A stretch of 49,382 nucleotides of DNA, taken from the NCBI GenBank assembly GCA_012517965.1, contig JAAYTZ010000124.1, positions 1 to 49,382 on the forward strand, given 5' to 3'. Position numbers and translations under genes: made by a program. Of this stretch, positions 20,102-29,945 are shown piece by piece (position 1 is the first letter of the stretch; each line of letters starts with the position of its first letter). This DNA is from Propionibacterium sp. (GTDB lineage Bacteria; Actinomycetota; Actinomycetes; Propionibacteriales; Propionibacteriaceae). The notes beneath the pieces were generated by a model that ran no database searches, was not told the DNA's origin, and worked only from the letters and a program-made list of their open reading frames with translations.

Positions 20102-21910
20102 CTACGTCGTGCGGTCGGGGGTGGTCCCGGTGTGGGGCTGGGGTGGCTCGCACACTGATGACACCGAGTCATCAGTGTGCGACACGTTCCGCGTGGGGGG
20201 TGTGGCGGCATCCGGCGTCGGGGGCAGTGCGTCGGCGAGGGCGGCCACCAGGCCGGGGCCGTCCTGCGTGGCGGCGACGGCCGCGATCCGCAGCCCGAAG
20301 CCGGACGCCGCGGCCGCGCTGGGTTCCCCGAAGGCGACGACCGCGGTGGTCGCGGGCGGTTCGCCGAGCAGGGCGTGCACCGCGGCGGTGACCGAGCCGG
20401 CCGTGACGATCACGGCGTCGTAGTCGCCGCGCTGCCAGGCCTCGGACACCTCGGCCGGGACCCGATCCGCAGGGACGGTGGTGTAGATCGGGATCGCCAT
20501 CACGGTCCAGCCCTTGGCGCGCAGCGCCTCGGCCAGTTCGGGCGACGACAGCGCCGATCCCGGGATGAGCACTCGCCCGGTGCCGGACGGGAACGCCCGC
20601 GCCAGGGCCGCGGCGCTCGCCGATCCCTCCGGCGAGAGGGCGACCCGAACCCCGTGCTCCTCCAGCGCCCGGCGGGTGGCCGCCCCGACGGCGGCGACGC
20701 CGGAGCGGCCCAGCGACTGCAGCGGGTAGCCGCCCTCGGCGAGCACCCGCACGGCGGTGGGCGAGGTGAACACCACCCAGTGGGCGTCGCGGGGGAGGCG
20801 CGGGAACACCACCGGCACCGTGCGGGTCAGCGGCACGCAGTCGACCTGGGCGCCCGCCGCGCGAAGGGCGTCCGCCAGCGGGCCGTCGGCGCTCGGTAGC
20901 AGCACCCGGCGGCCGACCAGCCGGGTGCCCGGTGCCCACGGGGCCTGGTCGTCGTGGAAGTCGGTGAGCCGGCTCGCCCGGCCGTCGCCCAGCGGGGTGA
21001 CGTCGGCGGCGCCGGCCGCCAGCAGCGAGCGGGCCATGCGGCGTCCGAACTCGTCGGCGTCGATGGGGGTGTACACCGCCGAGCCGAGCCCGACCGCGCG
21101 CCGTCCATCCGGGCTGATCACCTTGGCGTTGAGGCGGTGACCGATGCCCTCCCGGACGCAGAGGGCGCCGATCGGCGCCGCGCAGCCTGCGCCCAGCTCG
21201 GCCAGCACCGCCCGTTCGGCGGTGGCCGCGAACCGAGTGTCGGGGTCGTCCAGGGCGGTCAGTGCCGCAAGGGTGGCGGCGTCGTCGGCCCGGCACTCGA
21301 CGGCCAGCGCCCCTTGCGCGGGGGCGGGCAGCATCTGGTACAGCACCTCGGTGATCGCGTCGGCCAGCCCGAGGCGGCGCAGCTCCGCGACGGCCAGCAC
21401 GACGGCGTCCAGGTCGGCCTCGGGACCCAGGACGCGGGCCAGCCGGGTGGGCACGTCGCCGCGGATGTCCACGAGGGTCAGGTCGGGGCGCAGGACCCGT
21501 AGTTGGCCGGACCGGAGCGGGGAGCCCGTGCCGACGCGAGCCCCCGGGGGCAGCCGGCGCAACGTCACGCCCGGGGTTGCGCACAGGGCGTCGTGGGGAT
21601 CCTGACGCGGCGGCACCGCCGCCACGACGAGCCCCGGCGTCGGGGCGGTCGGCAGGTCCGTGAACGAGTGCACGGCCAGGTCGACCTCGCCGGCCAGCAG
21701 CGCCTCGCGCAGCGCGGCCGTGCCGTCGGCCCGCACCAGCGAGCCTCCGTCGTCGTCGCCCTCGGTGCGGATCGTCCGCAACTCCACCGCGTGCCCCAGC
21801 GCGCGGAGGGCGTCCGCGATGGGTCGCGACTCGGTCAGCGCCAACTCCGAGCCGCGCGTGCCGAGCACGAGCCGCAGCCCACGCCCGCTGTCGTCGCCCG
21901 ATGAGGTCAC
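20102..21910 (-). CDS. hemCD: HemC-HemD fusion: porphobilinogen deaminase / uroporphyrinogen-III synthase
   Basis: Residues 1-310 are porphobilinogen deaminase, which makes hydroxymethylbilane; about 325-580 are uroporphyrinogen-III synthase, which closes the ring. GTRGSELAL, IRGDVPTRL and the cofactor cysteine C243 (LGAGCAAPIGA) identify HemC. VFTSPTAVRVL and VIVTAGSVTAAVHALL fit HemD. Two normally conserved HemC positions differ: HSxKDLPT reads HSFTDLPT (T84 for Lys) and SPRR reads SPLR (L132 for Arg), while D85 is kept. The GTG start overlaps the preceding small ORF as GTGA. The 27-residue tail after TPPTRN is low-similarity sequence that carries a perfect DNA hairpin. Confidence 0.9.
   Translation of the reverse strand: MTSSGDDSGRGLRLVLGTRGSELALTESRPIADALRALGHAVELRTIRTEGDDDGGSLVRADGTAALREALLAGEVDLAVHSFTDLPTAPTPGLVVAAVPPRQDPHDALCATPGVTLRRLPPGARVGTGSPLRSGQLRVLRPDLTLVDIRGDVPTRLARVLGPEADLDAVVLAVAELRRLGLADAITEVLYQMLPAPAQGALAVECRADDAATLAALTALDDPDTRFAATAERAVLAELGAGCAAPIGALCVREGIGHRLNAKVISPDGRRAVGLGSAVYTPIDADEFGRRMARSLLAAGAADVTPLGDGRASRLTDFHDDQAPWAPGTRLVGRRVLLPSADGPLADALRAAGAQVDCVPLTRTVPVVFPRLPRDAHWVVFTSPTAVRVLAEGGYPLQSLGRSGVAAVGAATRRALEEHGVRVALSPEGSASAAALARAFPSGTGRVLIPGSALSSPELAEALRAKGWTVMAIPIYTTVPADRVPAEVSEAWQRGDYDAVIVTAGSVTAAVHALLGEPPATTAVVAFGEPSAAAASGFGLRIAAVAATQDGPGLVAALADALPPTPDAATPPTRNVSHTDDSVSSVCEPPQPHTGTTPDRTT
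20149..20181. repeat. Perfect 14-bp inverted repeat in the hemCD 3' end
   Basis: CGCACACTGATGAC and GTCATCAGTGTGCG flank a 5-nt loop, inside the last 27 codons of hemCD. Its moderate GC content contrasts with the surrounding DNA. It could be a terminator read inside the coding end, a protein-binding site, or a dispersed palindromic element. Confidence 0.7.
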
Positions 21911-22077
21911 CGGTCAACCGTAGTGCCCAGGAGGGCGTTCGCGATGGCCGCGGCGTGCGGCAGCACCGCGGCCCGCCCGTGGTCCGCGAACCAGGCGCCC
22001 GTGCTGCCCAGCCCGGGCAGGCCGGACGCCGCGGCCGCCGGTTCGGCGAGGGTGGGCAGCCCCCGCGCGACGCCCAC
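21907..22077 (-). CDS. Small ORF overlapping hemCD start
   Basis: A GTG-initiated frame of 56 codons ends in TGA that overlaps the hemCD GTG by 4 nt. Nearly every codon ends in G or C, as in real genes here. The product contains SGLPGLGSTGAWFADHGRAA, which I do not recognise. The same frame continues upstream without another stop until the TGA of the membrane-protein gene at 22132, so it could also be a readthrough extension of that protein or the remnant of a longer gene. The coding signal is good; the start and status are uncertain. Confidence 0.4.
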   Translation of the reverse strand: MGVARGLPTLAEPAAAASGLPGLGSTGAWFADHGRAAVLPHAAAIANALLGTTVDR

Positions 22078-22131
22078 GTCGCCGCCGAGGTCGTGGCCGG
22101 AGCCGGTTCGCCGACCCGGCGCGGGCAGCGG

Positions 22132-22743
22132 TCAGGGACGCCGCCGGGGCCGCACGCCGGAGGCCGCGAGTTCGAGGTCGGCGAGGCGGCCGATGACGGC
22201 GGCGTCCCCGGCGCGCCAGGCCGCCATCGGGTCGGGGGCGAGGGGGGCGAGTTCCCGGAGGGGGCGGTTCGCCAGGGCCCGCAGCGCCAGCAGTTCGGCC
22301 CCGTTGGGGTGTGCGGCGAGCGCGCGGGCCGCGCGGGCCCGGCCCACGAACCGCAGTCGGGCGGGCAGCCAGAGGACGACCAGCATCAGCACCGGGATCG
22401 CGAACGTGACGAGGCCGACGAGCGTGGCGGTCTGCTCGATGCCGGCCACCTGCCCATTCGCGGATACGACCAGGTCGCCCAGCGTGGCGGCCATCGAGTC
22501 GAACGGTTGGCGCAGGTTGGGCCCGACCCACGGGACGCCGGCGGCCTGGTTCGCCGCCTCGCCGACGTTGCGCTGCAGGTCGGCCGCCACCTGGGCCGTC
22601 TGGCGGGCGGGAGCGGCGAGCGCGCGGATCGTCGCGTCCACGAGCCGCCCCACCAGCCACCAGCCGGCGGCCCAGCCGAGGACGAACAGGTCGGCGGTCA
22701 CCTGCCCGAACAGCCGCCACGACGGCCGCGCGTACCAACTCAT
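22132..22743 (-). CDS. Two-helix membrane protein, function unknown
   Basis: The 203-residue protein starts MSWYARPSWRLFGQV, has a hydrophobic segment at about residues 15-38, a central amphipathic extracytoplasmic stretch, a second membrane helix near residues 107-130 (LVGLVTFAIPVLMLVVLWLP), and a cytoplasmic C terminus with Arg- and Ala-rich helices. I recall similar uncharacterised proteins in actinobacteria. The ATG at 22743 is chosen because GGGGG lies at ribosome-site distance; ATGs at 22752 and 22755 are possible. It lies 28 bp after ilvA, apparently in one operon. Confidence 0.7.
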   Translation of the reverse strand: MSWYARPSWRLFGQVTADLFVLGWAAGWWLVGRLVDATIRALAAPARQTAQVAADLQRNVGEAANQAAGVPWVGPNLRQPFDSMAATLGDLVVSANGQVAGIEQTATLVGLVTFAIPVLMLVVLWLPARLRFVGRARAARALAAHPNGAELLALRALANRPLRELAPLAPDPMAAWRAGDAAVIGRLADLELAASGVRPRRRP

Positions 22744-22771
22744 GGCCCCCATCATGCGGGGTGGCGCGGGC

Positions 22772-24121
22772 TCAGACGAGGAAGCGGTAGAACGGGCTGT
22801 CGGGGGACACCACCTCGACGGTCATGGGGGAGGCGTCCATGCGGGCGATGAGGGCGGCGTAGTCGCGGGGATCGCCGAGTTCGATGCCGACGAGTGCCGG
22901 GCCCAGTTCCCGGTTGGACCGCTTCACGTACTCGAACAGCGTGATGTCGTCGTCGGGGCCGAGGACCTCGTCGAGGAAGCGGCGCAGCGCGCCCGGCTCC
23001 TGGGGGAAGTTGACCAGGAAGTAGTGCTTGCGGCCCTCGTAGACCAGGGAGCGTTCGACGATCTCCGAGTAGCGGGACACGTCGTTGTTGCCGCCGGACA
23101 CGATCGCGACGACCCGTTCGCCCGGCCGAGGCTTGTAGAGGCCCAGGGCGGCGTTGGCCAGCGCACCGGCCGGTTCGGCGATGATGCCGTCGGTCTGGTA
23201 GAGGGCGAGCATCTCCGAGCAGATGCGGCCCTCGGGCACGGTCACGATGCGCGCCGCGTGCGCCCGGGCGAGGGCGAACGTGATGTCCCCGGCGCGGCGC
23301 ACCGCGGCTCCGTCGACGAACGTGTCGATCTTCTTCAGCTCGACCGGGCCGCCGGCGTCCAGGGCGGCCGACAGGCACGCGGCGCCGGCGGGCTCCACGC
23401 CCAGCACCCGGACGCCCGGGTGCCGCTCGGCCAGCCACGCGAGGCAGCCCGCGAGCAGGCCGCCGCCGCCCACGGGCACCAGCAGCGTGTCGGGCAGCGC
23501 CCCGGTGGCCTCGGCGAACTGCTCGATGATCTCCACGGCGACGGTGCCCTGGCCGGCGATCGTCCGGGGGTCGTCGAACGCCGGCACGATGGCCGCGCCG
23601 CGCGCCTCGGCGTCCCGTTTGGCGTGGGCGGACGCCTCGTCGTACGTGTCGCCGCGCACGACGAGCTCGACGTACTCCCCGCCGATCTGCAGCATGCGGT
23701 CGCGCTTCTGGCGGGGGGTGGTGCTCGGCACGTAGATCTGGCCGCGGATCCTCAGCTCCGCGCACGCCAGCGCGACGCCCTGGCCGTGGTTGCCGGCGGA
23801 GGCGCACACGACCCCGGAGGCCCGTTCGGCGTCGCTCAGTTGGCTGATCAGGTTGTAGGCGCCGCGCAGCTTGTAGGAGCGGACGGGCTGCAGGTCCTCC
23901 CGCTTGAGCCACACCTCGGCGCCGTGGGCGTCCGAGAGCCGGGCGCAGCGCTGCAGGGGGGTGCGGTGGGCGACGCCCTCGATCCGGGACGCCGCGGCCT
24001 CGACGTCTGCGGCCGTCACCGGGGCGGGCCGGGAGGTGGCGCCGGTGGGCCGGGGGGCGGCGCCGGCGGACGGGTCGGTGGCGCGCGAAGCGGCGGCCGG
24101 CGGCGCGGGCGGTGTGGTCAC
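22772..24121 (-). CDS. ilvA: Threonine ammonia-lyase (threonine deaminase)
   Basis: IlvA deaminates threonine to 2-oxobutanoate, the first step toward isoleucine and, in fermenters, a route to propionate. The 449-residue protein has the PLP lysine K84 in RSYKLRGAYN, the CASAGNHGQGVA motif and the phosphate-binding GGGGLLAGCLA. A single ACT-like regulatory domain (about residues 355-449; HYFLVNFPQEPGALRRF) suggests control by isoleucine and valine, as in corynebacterial IlvA. About 40 extra Ala/Pro-rich residues precede the catalytic domain. The GTG start overlaps the rmuC stop by 4 nt. Confidence 0.93.
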   Translation of the reverse strand: MTTPPAPPAAASRATDPSAGAAPRPTGATSRPAPVTAADVEAAASRIEGVAHRTPLQRCARLSDAHGAEVWLKREDLQPVRSYKLRGAYNLISQLSDAERASGVVCASAGNHGQGVALACAELRIRGQIYVPSTTPRQKRDRMLQIGGEYVELVVRGDTYDEASAHAKRDAEARGAAIVPAFDDPRTIAGQGTVAVEIIEQFAEATGALPDTLLVPVGGGGLLAGCLAWLAERHPGVRVLGVEPAGAACLSAALDAGGPVELKKIDTFVDGAAVRRAGDITFALARAHAARIVTVPEGRICSEMLALYQTDGIIAEPAGALANAALGLYKPRPGERVVAIVSGGNNDVSRYSEIVERSLVYEGRKHYFLVNFPQEPGALRRFLDEVLGPDDDITLFEYVKRSNRELGPALVGIELGDPRDYAALIARMDASPMTVEVVSPDSPFYRFLV

Positions 24122-25524
24122 CCCGCCATGATGCCCCCGGGCCACGATCGCGTCACATCGGCGCCGGGAGCCCGCTCGCCGGCGAAGTCCCGAACCAACT
24201 CCTCGGCGTCCGGGTCGCCCCGGACCAGCTCGCCGGCCTCCGGCAGCGGTGCGGCATCGGAGGGCCGCGGAGCGGCGTCGGAGGGCCGCGGTGCGGCGTC
24301 GAGCAGTTCGGGGGCGGTGAGCGGGCGCGGCACCTCCTCCACAGGACCGGGGGCCGCCAGGTCGGCCTCGGTCACCCGCAGGTCGCGCAACCGGCGCCCG
24401 GTCACCAGCACGCGGGTCTCTAGCGAGCCCAGCGTGACGTTGTAGGCGCGCACCGCCGCGGTCAGCGACCGGCCGAGCTTGTCGAAGTGGCCACCCATCG
24501 CGGCGAGCCGGTCGGCGAGTTCCCGGCCGAGCGCGAACACCTCGGCGGCCGCCTCGCTGAGGGCGGCCTGGCGCCACCCGTAGGCGACCGCGCGCAGCAT
24601 CGCGATCAGGGTGGTCGGGGTGGCGATCACGACGTTCCGGCGGGCCGCGTACTCGTGCAGGTCGGGCTGCTGGGCGAGGGCCTCGGCGGCCAGCGCCTCG
24701 CTCGGGAGGAACAGCACCACGAACTCGGGGGTCGCCGTGCCCGCCCGGAAGTAGTCCTTGCCGGAGAGTTGGTCGATGTGGGTGCGCACGTTGGCCGCGA
24801 ACCGCTGCAGCCCCGCCCCGCGCTCGTGCTCGTCGTCGGACTGGAGGGCGTCCAGGAACGAGGCCAGCGGCACCTTGCTGTCGACGTAGAGGAACCGGCC
24901 CTCCGCCAGGGTGACCTTCATGTCCGGCCGGATGGTGCGGCCGTCCGCGCTGGTCGTCGTGGCCTGGGTCTCGAAGTCGCAGTGCTCGAGCATGCCGGCC
25001 ACCTCCGCGACCCGGCGCAACTGCAGTTCTCCCCACTGGCCCCGCACCTGCGGCTTGCGCAGCGCGGTCGCCAGCGCGGCGGTCTCGCGGCGCAGTTCGT
25101 CGCCGGTCGACCGCACCGCCTGCACCTGGGCGCTCAGGTCGGCGGCGAGGGCGGCCCGCTCGCGCTCGACGTCGGCGAGGCGGCGGTTGAACCGCTCCAG
25201 GCTCTCGTGCACCGGCCGCAGCGCCTGCTCGGTGGCGCGCAGCCGCAACTCCGCGCTCTCGTCCGAGCGTCGCGCCTGCTCGAGCAGCGACTCCGAGGTC
25301 AACAGCCGGAACTCGTTGACCATTGCCGCGCGTTCCCGCCGGCTGTCCTCCGCCCGGGCGTTGGCCGCGTCGCGCTCGCGACGGGCGGCGTCCACCTGCG
25401 CGGCGAGGGAGGCGATCCGCGCCACCGCGGCCTCCGCCCGGGCCCGGGCGACAAGCCAGGACGCCGACGCCCCGACCAGCAGTCCGGCGGCGAGGGCGAG
25501 GGCGGGGAAGATCCAGGGGTCCAT
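24118..25524 (-). CDS. rmuC: DNA recombination protein RmuC
   Basis: The 468-residue protein has an N-terminal membrane helix (about residues 5-27), a long coiled coil rich in Arg, Glu and Ala (about 28-160), and the RmuC domain with KPQVRGQWGELQLRRVAE, FLYVDSKVPLASFLDAL and KDYF followed by EFVVLFLPSEAL. RmuC limits inversions and processes aberrant DNA ends; its fold resembles nucleases. A low-complexity acidic tail holds repeated PRPSDAA units encoded by tandem 21-bp repeats. The start has no close ribosome site. It is the first gene of the operon that continues through ilvA. Confidence 0.9.
   Translation of the reverse strand: MDPWIFPALALAAGLLVGASASWLVARARAEAAVARIASLAAQVDAARRERDAANARAEDSRRERAAMVNEFRLLTSESLLEQARRSDESAELRLRATEQALRPVHESLERFNRRLADVERERAALAADLSAQVQAVRSTGDELRRETAALATALRKPQVRGQWGELQLRRVAEVAGMLEHCDFETQATTTSADGRTIRPDMKVTLAEGRFLYVDSKVPLASFLDALQSDDEHERGAGLQRFAANVRTHIDQLSGKDYFRAGTATPEFVVLFLPSEALAAEALAQQPDLHEYAARRNVVIATPTTLIAMLRAVAYGWRQAALSEAAAEVFALGRELADRLAAMGGHFDKLGRSLTAAVRAYNVTLGSLETRVLVTGRRLRDLRVTEADLAAPGPVEEVPRPLTAPELLDAAPRPSDAAPRPSDAAPLPEAGELVRGDPDAEELVRDFAGERAPGADVTRSWPGGIMAG
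24251..24301. repeat. 21-bp tandem repeat in the rmuC tail
   Basis: Two full units (24251-24271, 24272-24292) and a partial third differ at two positions. They encode the repeated PRPSDAA heptads near the RmuC C terminus. The number of units may vary between strains. Confidence 0.7.
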
Positions 25525-25717
25525 GAGCAGCAGTCTGCCGTGGGCGTCCGACGTTTCTTCTCGGCGGGGGTTCGGACGCCCCCGGCGTCGGATCCGCTCC
25601 GCTCGGCGTCGGTTGCTCCTCGTGCAGCCGGAGGGGAGCGCGGAAACCGGAGCCGATCGCGGTCGGGCGCGCGTCCGGCGCGAGGAGACGCGCCCGGGGC
25701 CCCTAGGGACGCCCCGT

Positions 25718-25723
25718 ATGCTC
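25718..25723 (+). promoter_or_regulatory. Probable -10 of the LCP gene
   Basis: TATGCT is the best -10 match in the 243-bp region between rmuC and the LCP gene. It would give a leader of about 38 nt before the ATG, with GAGGA as ribosome site. I see no gene in this region. Confidence 0.4.
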
Positions 25724-25767
25724 GATCTGTCCCGCCGCACCGCGGCGCCCCAGTCGAGGAAGCACCC

Positions 25768-26841
25768 ATGAGCAACTCCCGTCGGGCCGACGAGGAACCC
25801 GGTCGGCCCCCGGCCCCGAAGAGGCGGCGCGGTCCGCTGCGCCTCCTGGCCGGGGCGCTGGCCGTGATTCTGATCGCGGGAGCCGGCCTCGCGGGCTGGT
25901 ACCTGCTGCGCGCCAACATGGCGCTCAACGCGATCCCGCGGGTGGATTTCGAGACGGTCACCCCGTCCCCGAGCGGGACCGACCCGCTCGTCCCCGCGCC
26001 GACGCCCGTCGCGACGCCCGAGCCGGCCCGGCCGGCGGTCGCACCGGTCGAGACGGGGCTGAACTTCCTGCTGCTCGGCACCGACTACTCCGGCGGCGGC
26101 AACAGCCGCTCCGACTCGTTCATGGTGCTGCACGTGAGCGCGGACCGCTCGAAGATCTTCGTGATCAGCTACCCGCGCGACAGCTGGGTCGACATCCCCG
26201 GCCACGGCAAGGGCAAGATCAACTGGGCCTATCAGTGGGGCGGCGTCTCGCTGGCGAAGAAGACCATCGAGCAACTGTCGGGGGTGGGCATCGACCACAC
26301 CCTGCACGTCGATTTCGACGGCTTCATCGCGCTCACCGACGTGGTCGGCGGCGTGACCGTCGACAACCCCACCGCGTTCAGCAACGGGGGCTACAACTTC
26401 CCGGCCGGGCCGGTGACCGTCAGCGGCGAGAAGGCCCTCGCCTACGTGCGGGCCCGCTACGGCCTGCCGCGTTGGGACCTCTCCCGCGCCGCCAACCAGC
26501 GCGCCGTCGTCAAGGCGATCATCGTGAAGACCCTGCGGCCGCAGGTCATCGGCAACCCGGTGACGTTCGACCGGCTGCTCACCGAGGCCGCGCAGTGCAT
26601 CACGGTCGACAAGGGGCTGACCGACGACGTCGTGCGCGCGCTCGCGCTCTCGATGAAGATCGACTCCAACGCCGACATCGTCCTCCTGCAGGCGCCGATC
26701 AGCGGCTTCGACACCCTCCGCAACGGCGACTCGATCGACGTCGTGGACTGGAAGAAGATGGACGCCCTGTCGCAGGCGATCCGGACCGACACGATCGGCG
26801 ACTACGTCGCCAAGTACGGCACCAAGGGCTACAACTTCTGA
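25768..26841 (+). CDS. LytR-CpsA-Psr (LCP) family wall-polymer ligase
   Basis: LCP enzymes transfer polyprenyl-linked glycopolymers onto peptidoglycan outside the cell. The 357-residue protein has a basic cytoplasmic N terminus, one membrane helix (about residues 24-46), a Pro/Thr-rich linker and the LCP domain with LLLGTDYSGGGNSRSDSFMV, SYPRDSWVDIP and GKINWAYQWGG; these hold the conserved Asp and Arg residues that bind the pyrophosphate. The later motif ALAYVRARYG followed by DLSRAANQRAV is also typical. It ends 13 bp from the converging ftsH. Confidence 0.92.
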   Translation: MSNSRRADEEPGRPPAPKRRRGPLRLLAGALAVILIAGAGLAGWYLLRANMALNAIPRVDFETVTPSPSGTDPLVPAPTPVATPEPARPAVAPVETGLNFLLLGTDYSGGGNSRSDSFMVLHVSADRSKIFVISYPRDSWVDIPGHGKGKINWAYQWGGVSLAKKTIEQLSGVGIDHTLHVDFDGFIALTDVVGGVTVDNPTAFSNGGYNFPAGPVTVSGEKALAYVRARYGLPRWDLSRAANQRAVVKAIIVKTLRPQVIGNPVTFDRLLTEAAQCITVDKGLTDDVVRALALSMKIDSNADIVLLQAPISGFDTLRNGDSIDVVDWKKMDALSQAIRTDTIGDYVAKYGTKGYNF

Positions 26842-26854
26842 CCCGCAGGCCGCA

Positions 26855-28810
<1,956 letters not shown>

Positions 28811-28876
28811 GCGTCCTCCTCGCTCGACTGATAAGCCTAGCCACCCCCGCTGTTTTCCTCGGCTCGCACGACTCAC

Positions 28877-28912
28877 TACACTCAACGGCGCTTATTGAGA
28901 ATGGTTCTCAAT
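28877..28912 (+). promoter_or_regulatory. Promoter with Fur/Zur-type operator before the SLAC1 gene
   Basis: A perfect inverted repeat ATTGAGAA-TGG-TTCTCAAT lies at 28894-28912, 12-20 bp after a -10-like TACACT (28877-28882), where a bound repressor would cover the transcription start. The sequence resembles boxes of the Fur superfamily (Fur, Zur) and not the DtxR/IdeR consensus. It stands out as AT-rich in this genome. Confidence 0.65.
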
Positions 28913-28935
28913 CCTCTGTTGGTGAAGGAGTCTCG

Positions 28936-29892
28936 ATGATCGAGCGGCTTCAGTACTTCCCCGTGACCTTGTTCGCGTCCGTGATGGGGATCGCCGGAGT
29001 GGCGCTGGCATGGCGACGAGCGGCGCGCGTGTGGAGGATTCCGGAGTGGCCCTATCAGGCCTGGTTCTGGCTGGCCCTCGGCGTCTTCGTCTTCCTCGCC
29101 CTCCTGTATCTGGTGAAGGCCTTCCGCCACCCCGAGGCCCTGCGGGAAGAATGGCACCACCCCATCAGGCTGGCCTTCATCCCCACCATCACCATCGGGT
29201 TGATCCTGCTGGCGACCGCCGGTCAGGACATCATGCCCCCGGTGGCGAGCGTGCTGTGGTGGGTCGGCGCCGTGGGGCACCTGCTGCTGACGGTGGCCGT
29301 GATCAGCGCGTGGTTCCGACGTGGCGGCGTCCAACTGGGGCAGGTCACGCCGGCCTGGTTCATCCCGATCGTCGGCAATGTGATCACCCCCTTGGCCGCG
29401 CCCCAGGTGGGGAACCTGGAGTTGGGGTGGTTCTCGTTCGGGACGGGCCTGGTCTTCTGGGTCGCGTTCCTGCCGATCCTGCTGCACCGCGTGGTGCTCC
29501 ATGATCAGCCCCTGCCGACCAAGCTCGTCCCGAGCCTCGCCATCTTCATCGCCCCGCCCGCCGTGGCCATGCTGTCCTGGCAGAGCCTGACCGGAGGCCT
29601 GGCCGACCCGTTCAGCATGGTCCTGTACTCCGCCGCCGCGCTGTTCGCGCTGCTACTGTTCGCGCAGGTCGGCCACCTCAGGACGATTCCCTTCGCCCTC
29701 TCCTACTGGGCCTACGCGTTCCCCGTGGCGGCCTTGGCGACGGCGTCGATCGCGCTGGGTTCGGCCCGCCAGCAGCCCGTCTACAGCGCGATCGGCCTCG
29801 CGCTGCTGGTGTTGGCCACCCTGCTCGTGATCGGCATCGCGGCGTTGACCCTGCGGGCCGCGCTTGGCGGGAAGATCCTGATCCCCGAGTGA
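28936..29892 (+). CDS. SLAC1/TehA-family anion channel or exporter
   Basis: The 318-residue integral membrane protein has about ten hydrophobic helices and the TDT/SLAC1 family pattern, beginning with RLQYFPVTLFASVMGIAGVA and containing TPAWFIPIVGNVITPLAAP. Relatives include TehA (tellurite resistance, anion channel), bacterial C4-dicarboxylate/malate transporters, and the plant anion channel SLAC1. The substrate cannot be assigned. A GAAGGAG ribosome site precedes the ATG, and a Fur-type box sits in the promoter, suggesting control by iron, zinc or peroxide. Confidence 0.85.
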   Translation: MIERLQYFPVTLFASVMGIAGVALAWRRAARVWRIPEWPYQAWFWLALGVFVFLALLYLVKAFRHPEALREEWHHPIRLAFIPTITIGLILLATAGQDIMPPVASVLWWVGAVGHLLLTVAVISAWFRRGGVQLGQVTPAWFIPIVGNVITPLAAPQVGNLELGWFSFGTGLVFWVAFLPILLHRVVLHDQPLPTKLVPSLAIFIAPPAVAMLSWQSLTGGLADPFSMVLYSAAALFALLLFAQVGHLRTIPFALSYWAYAFPVAALATASIALGSARQQPVYSAIGLALLVLATLLVIGIAALTLRAALGGKILIPE

Positions 29893-29945
29893 CCCGCCGC
29901 GGCTCCCGGGCGACACAGCCGGCGCCGAGGCCCTAGGGTGCGCCC

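Noticed and set aside
20022-20423. Plus-strand frame of 133 codons between putP and hemCD
   Set aside because: Mostly antisense to the HemD domain; its upstream part shows no coding bias or ribosome site.
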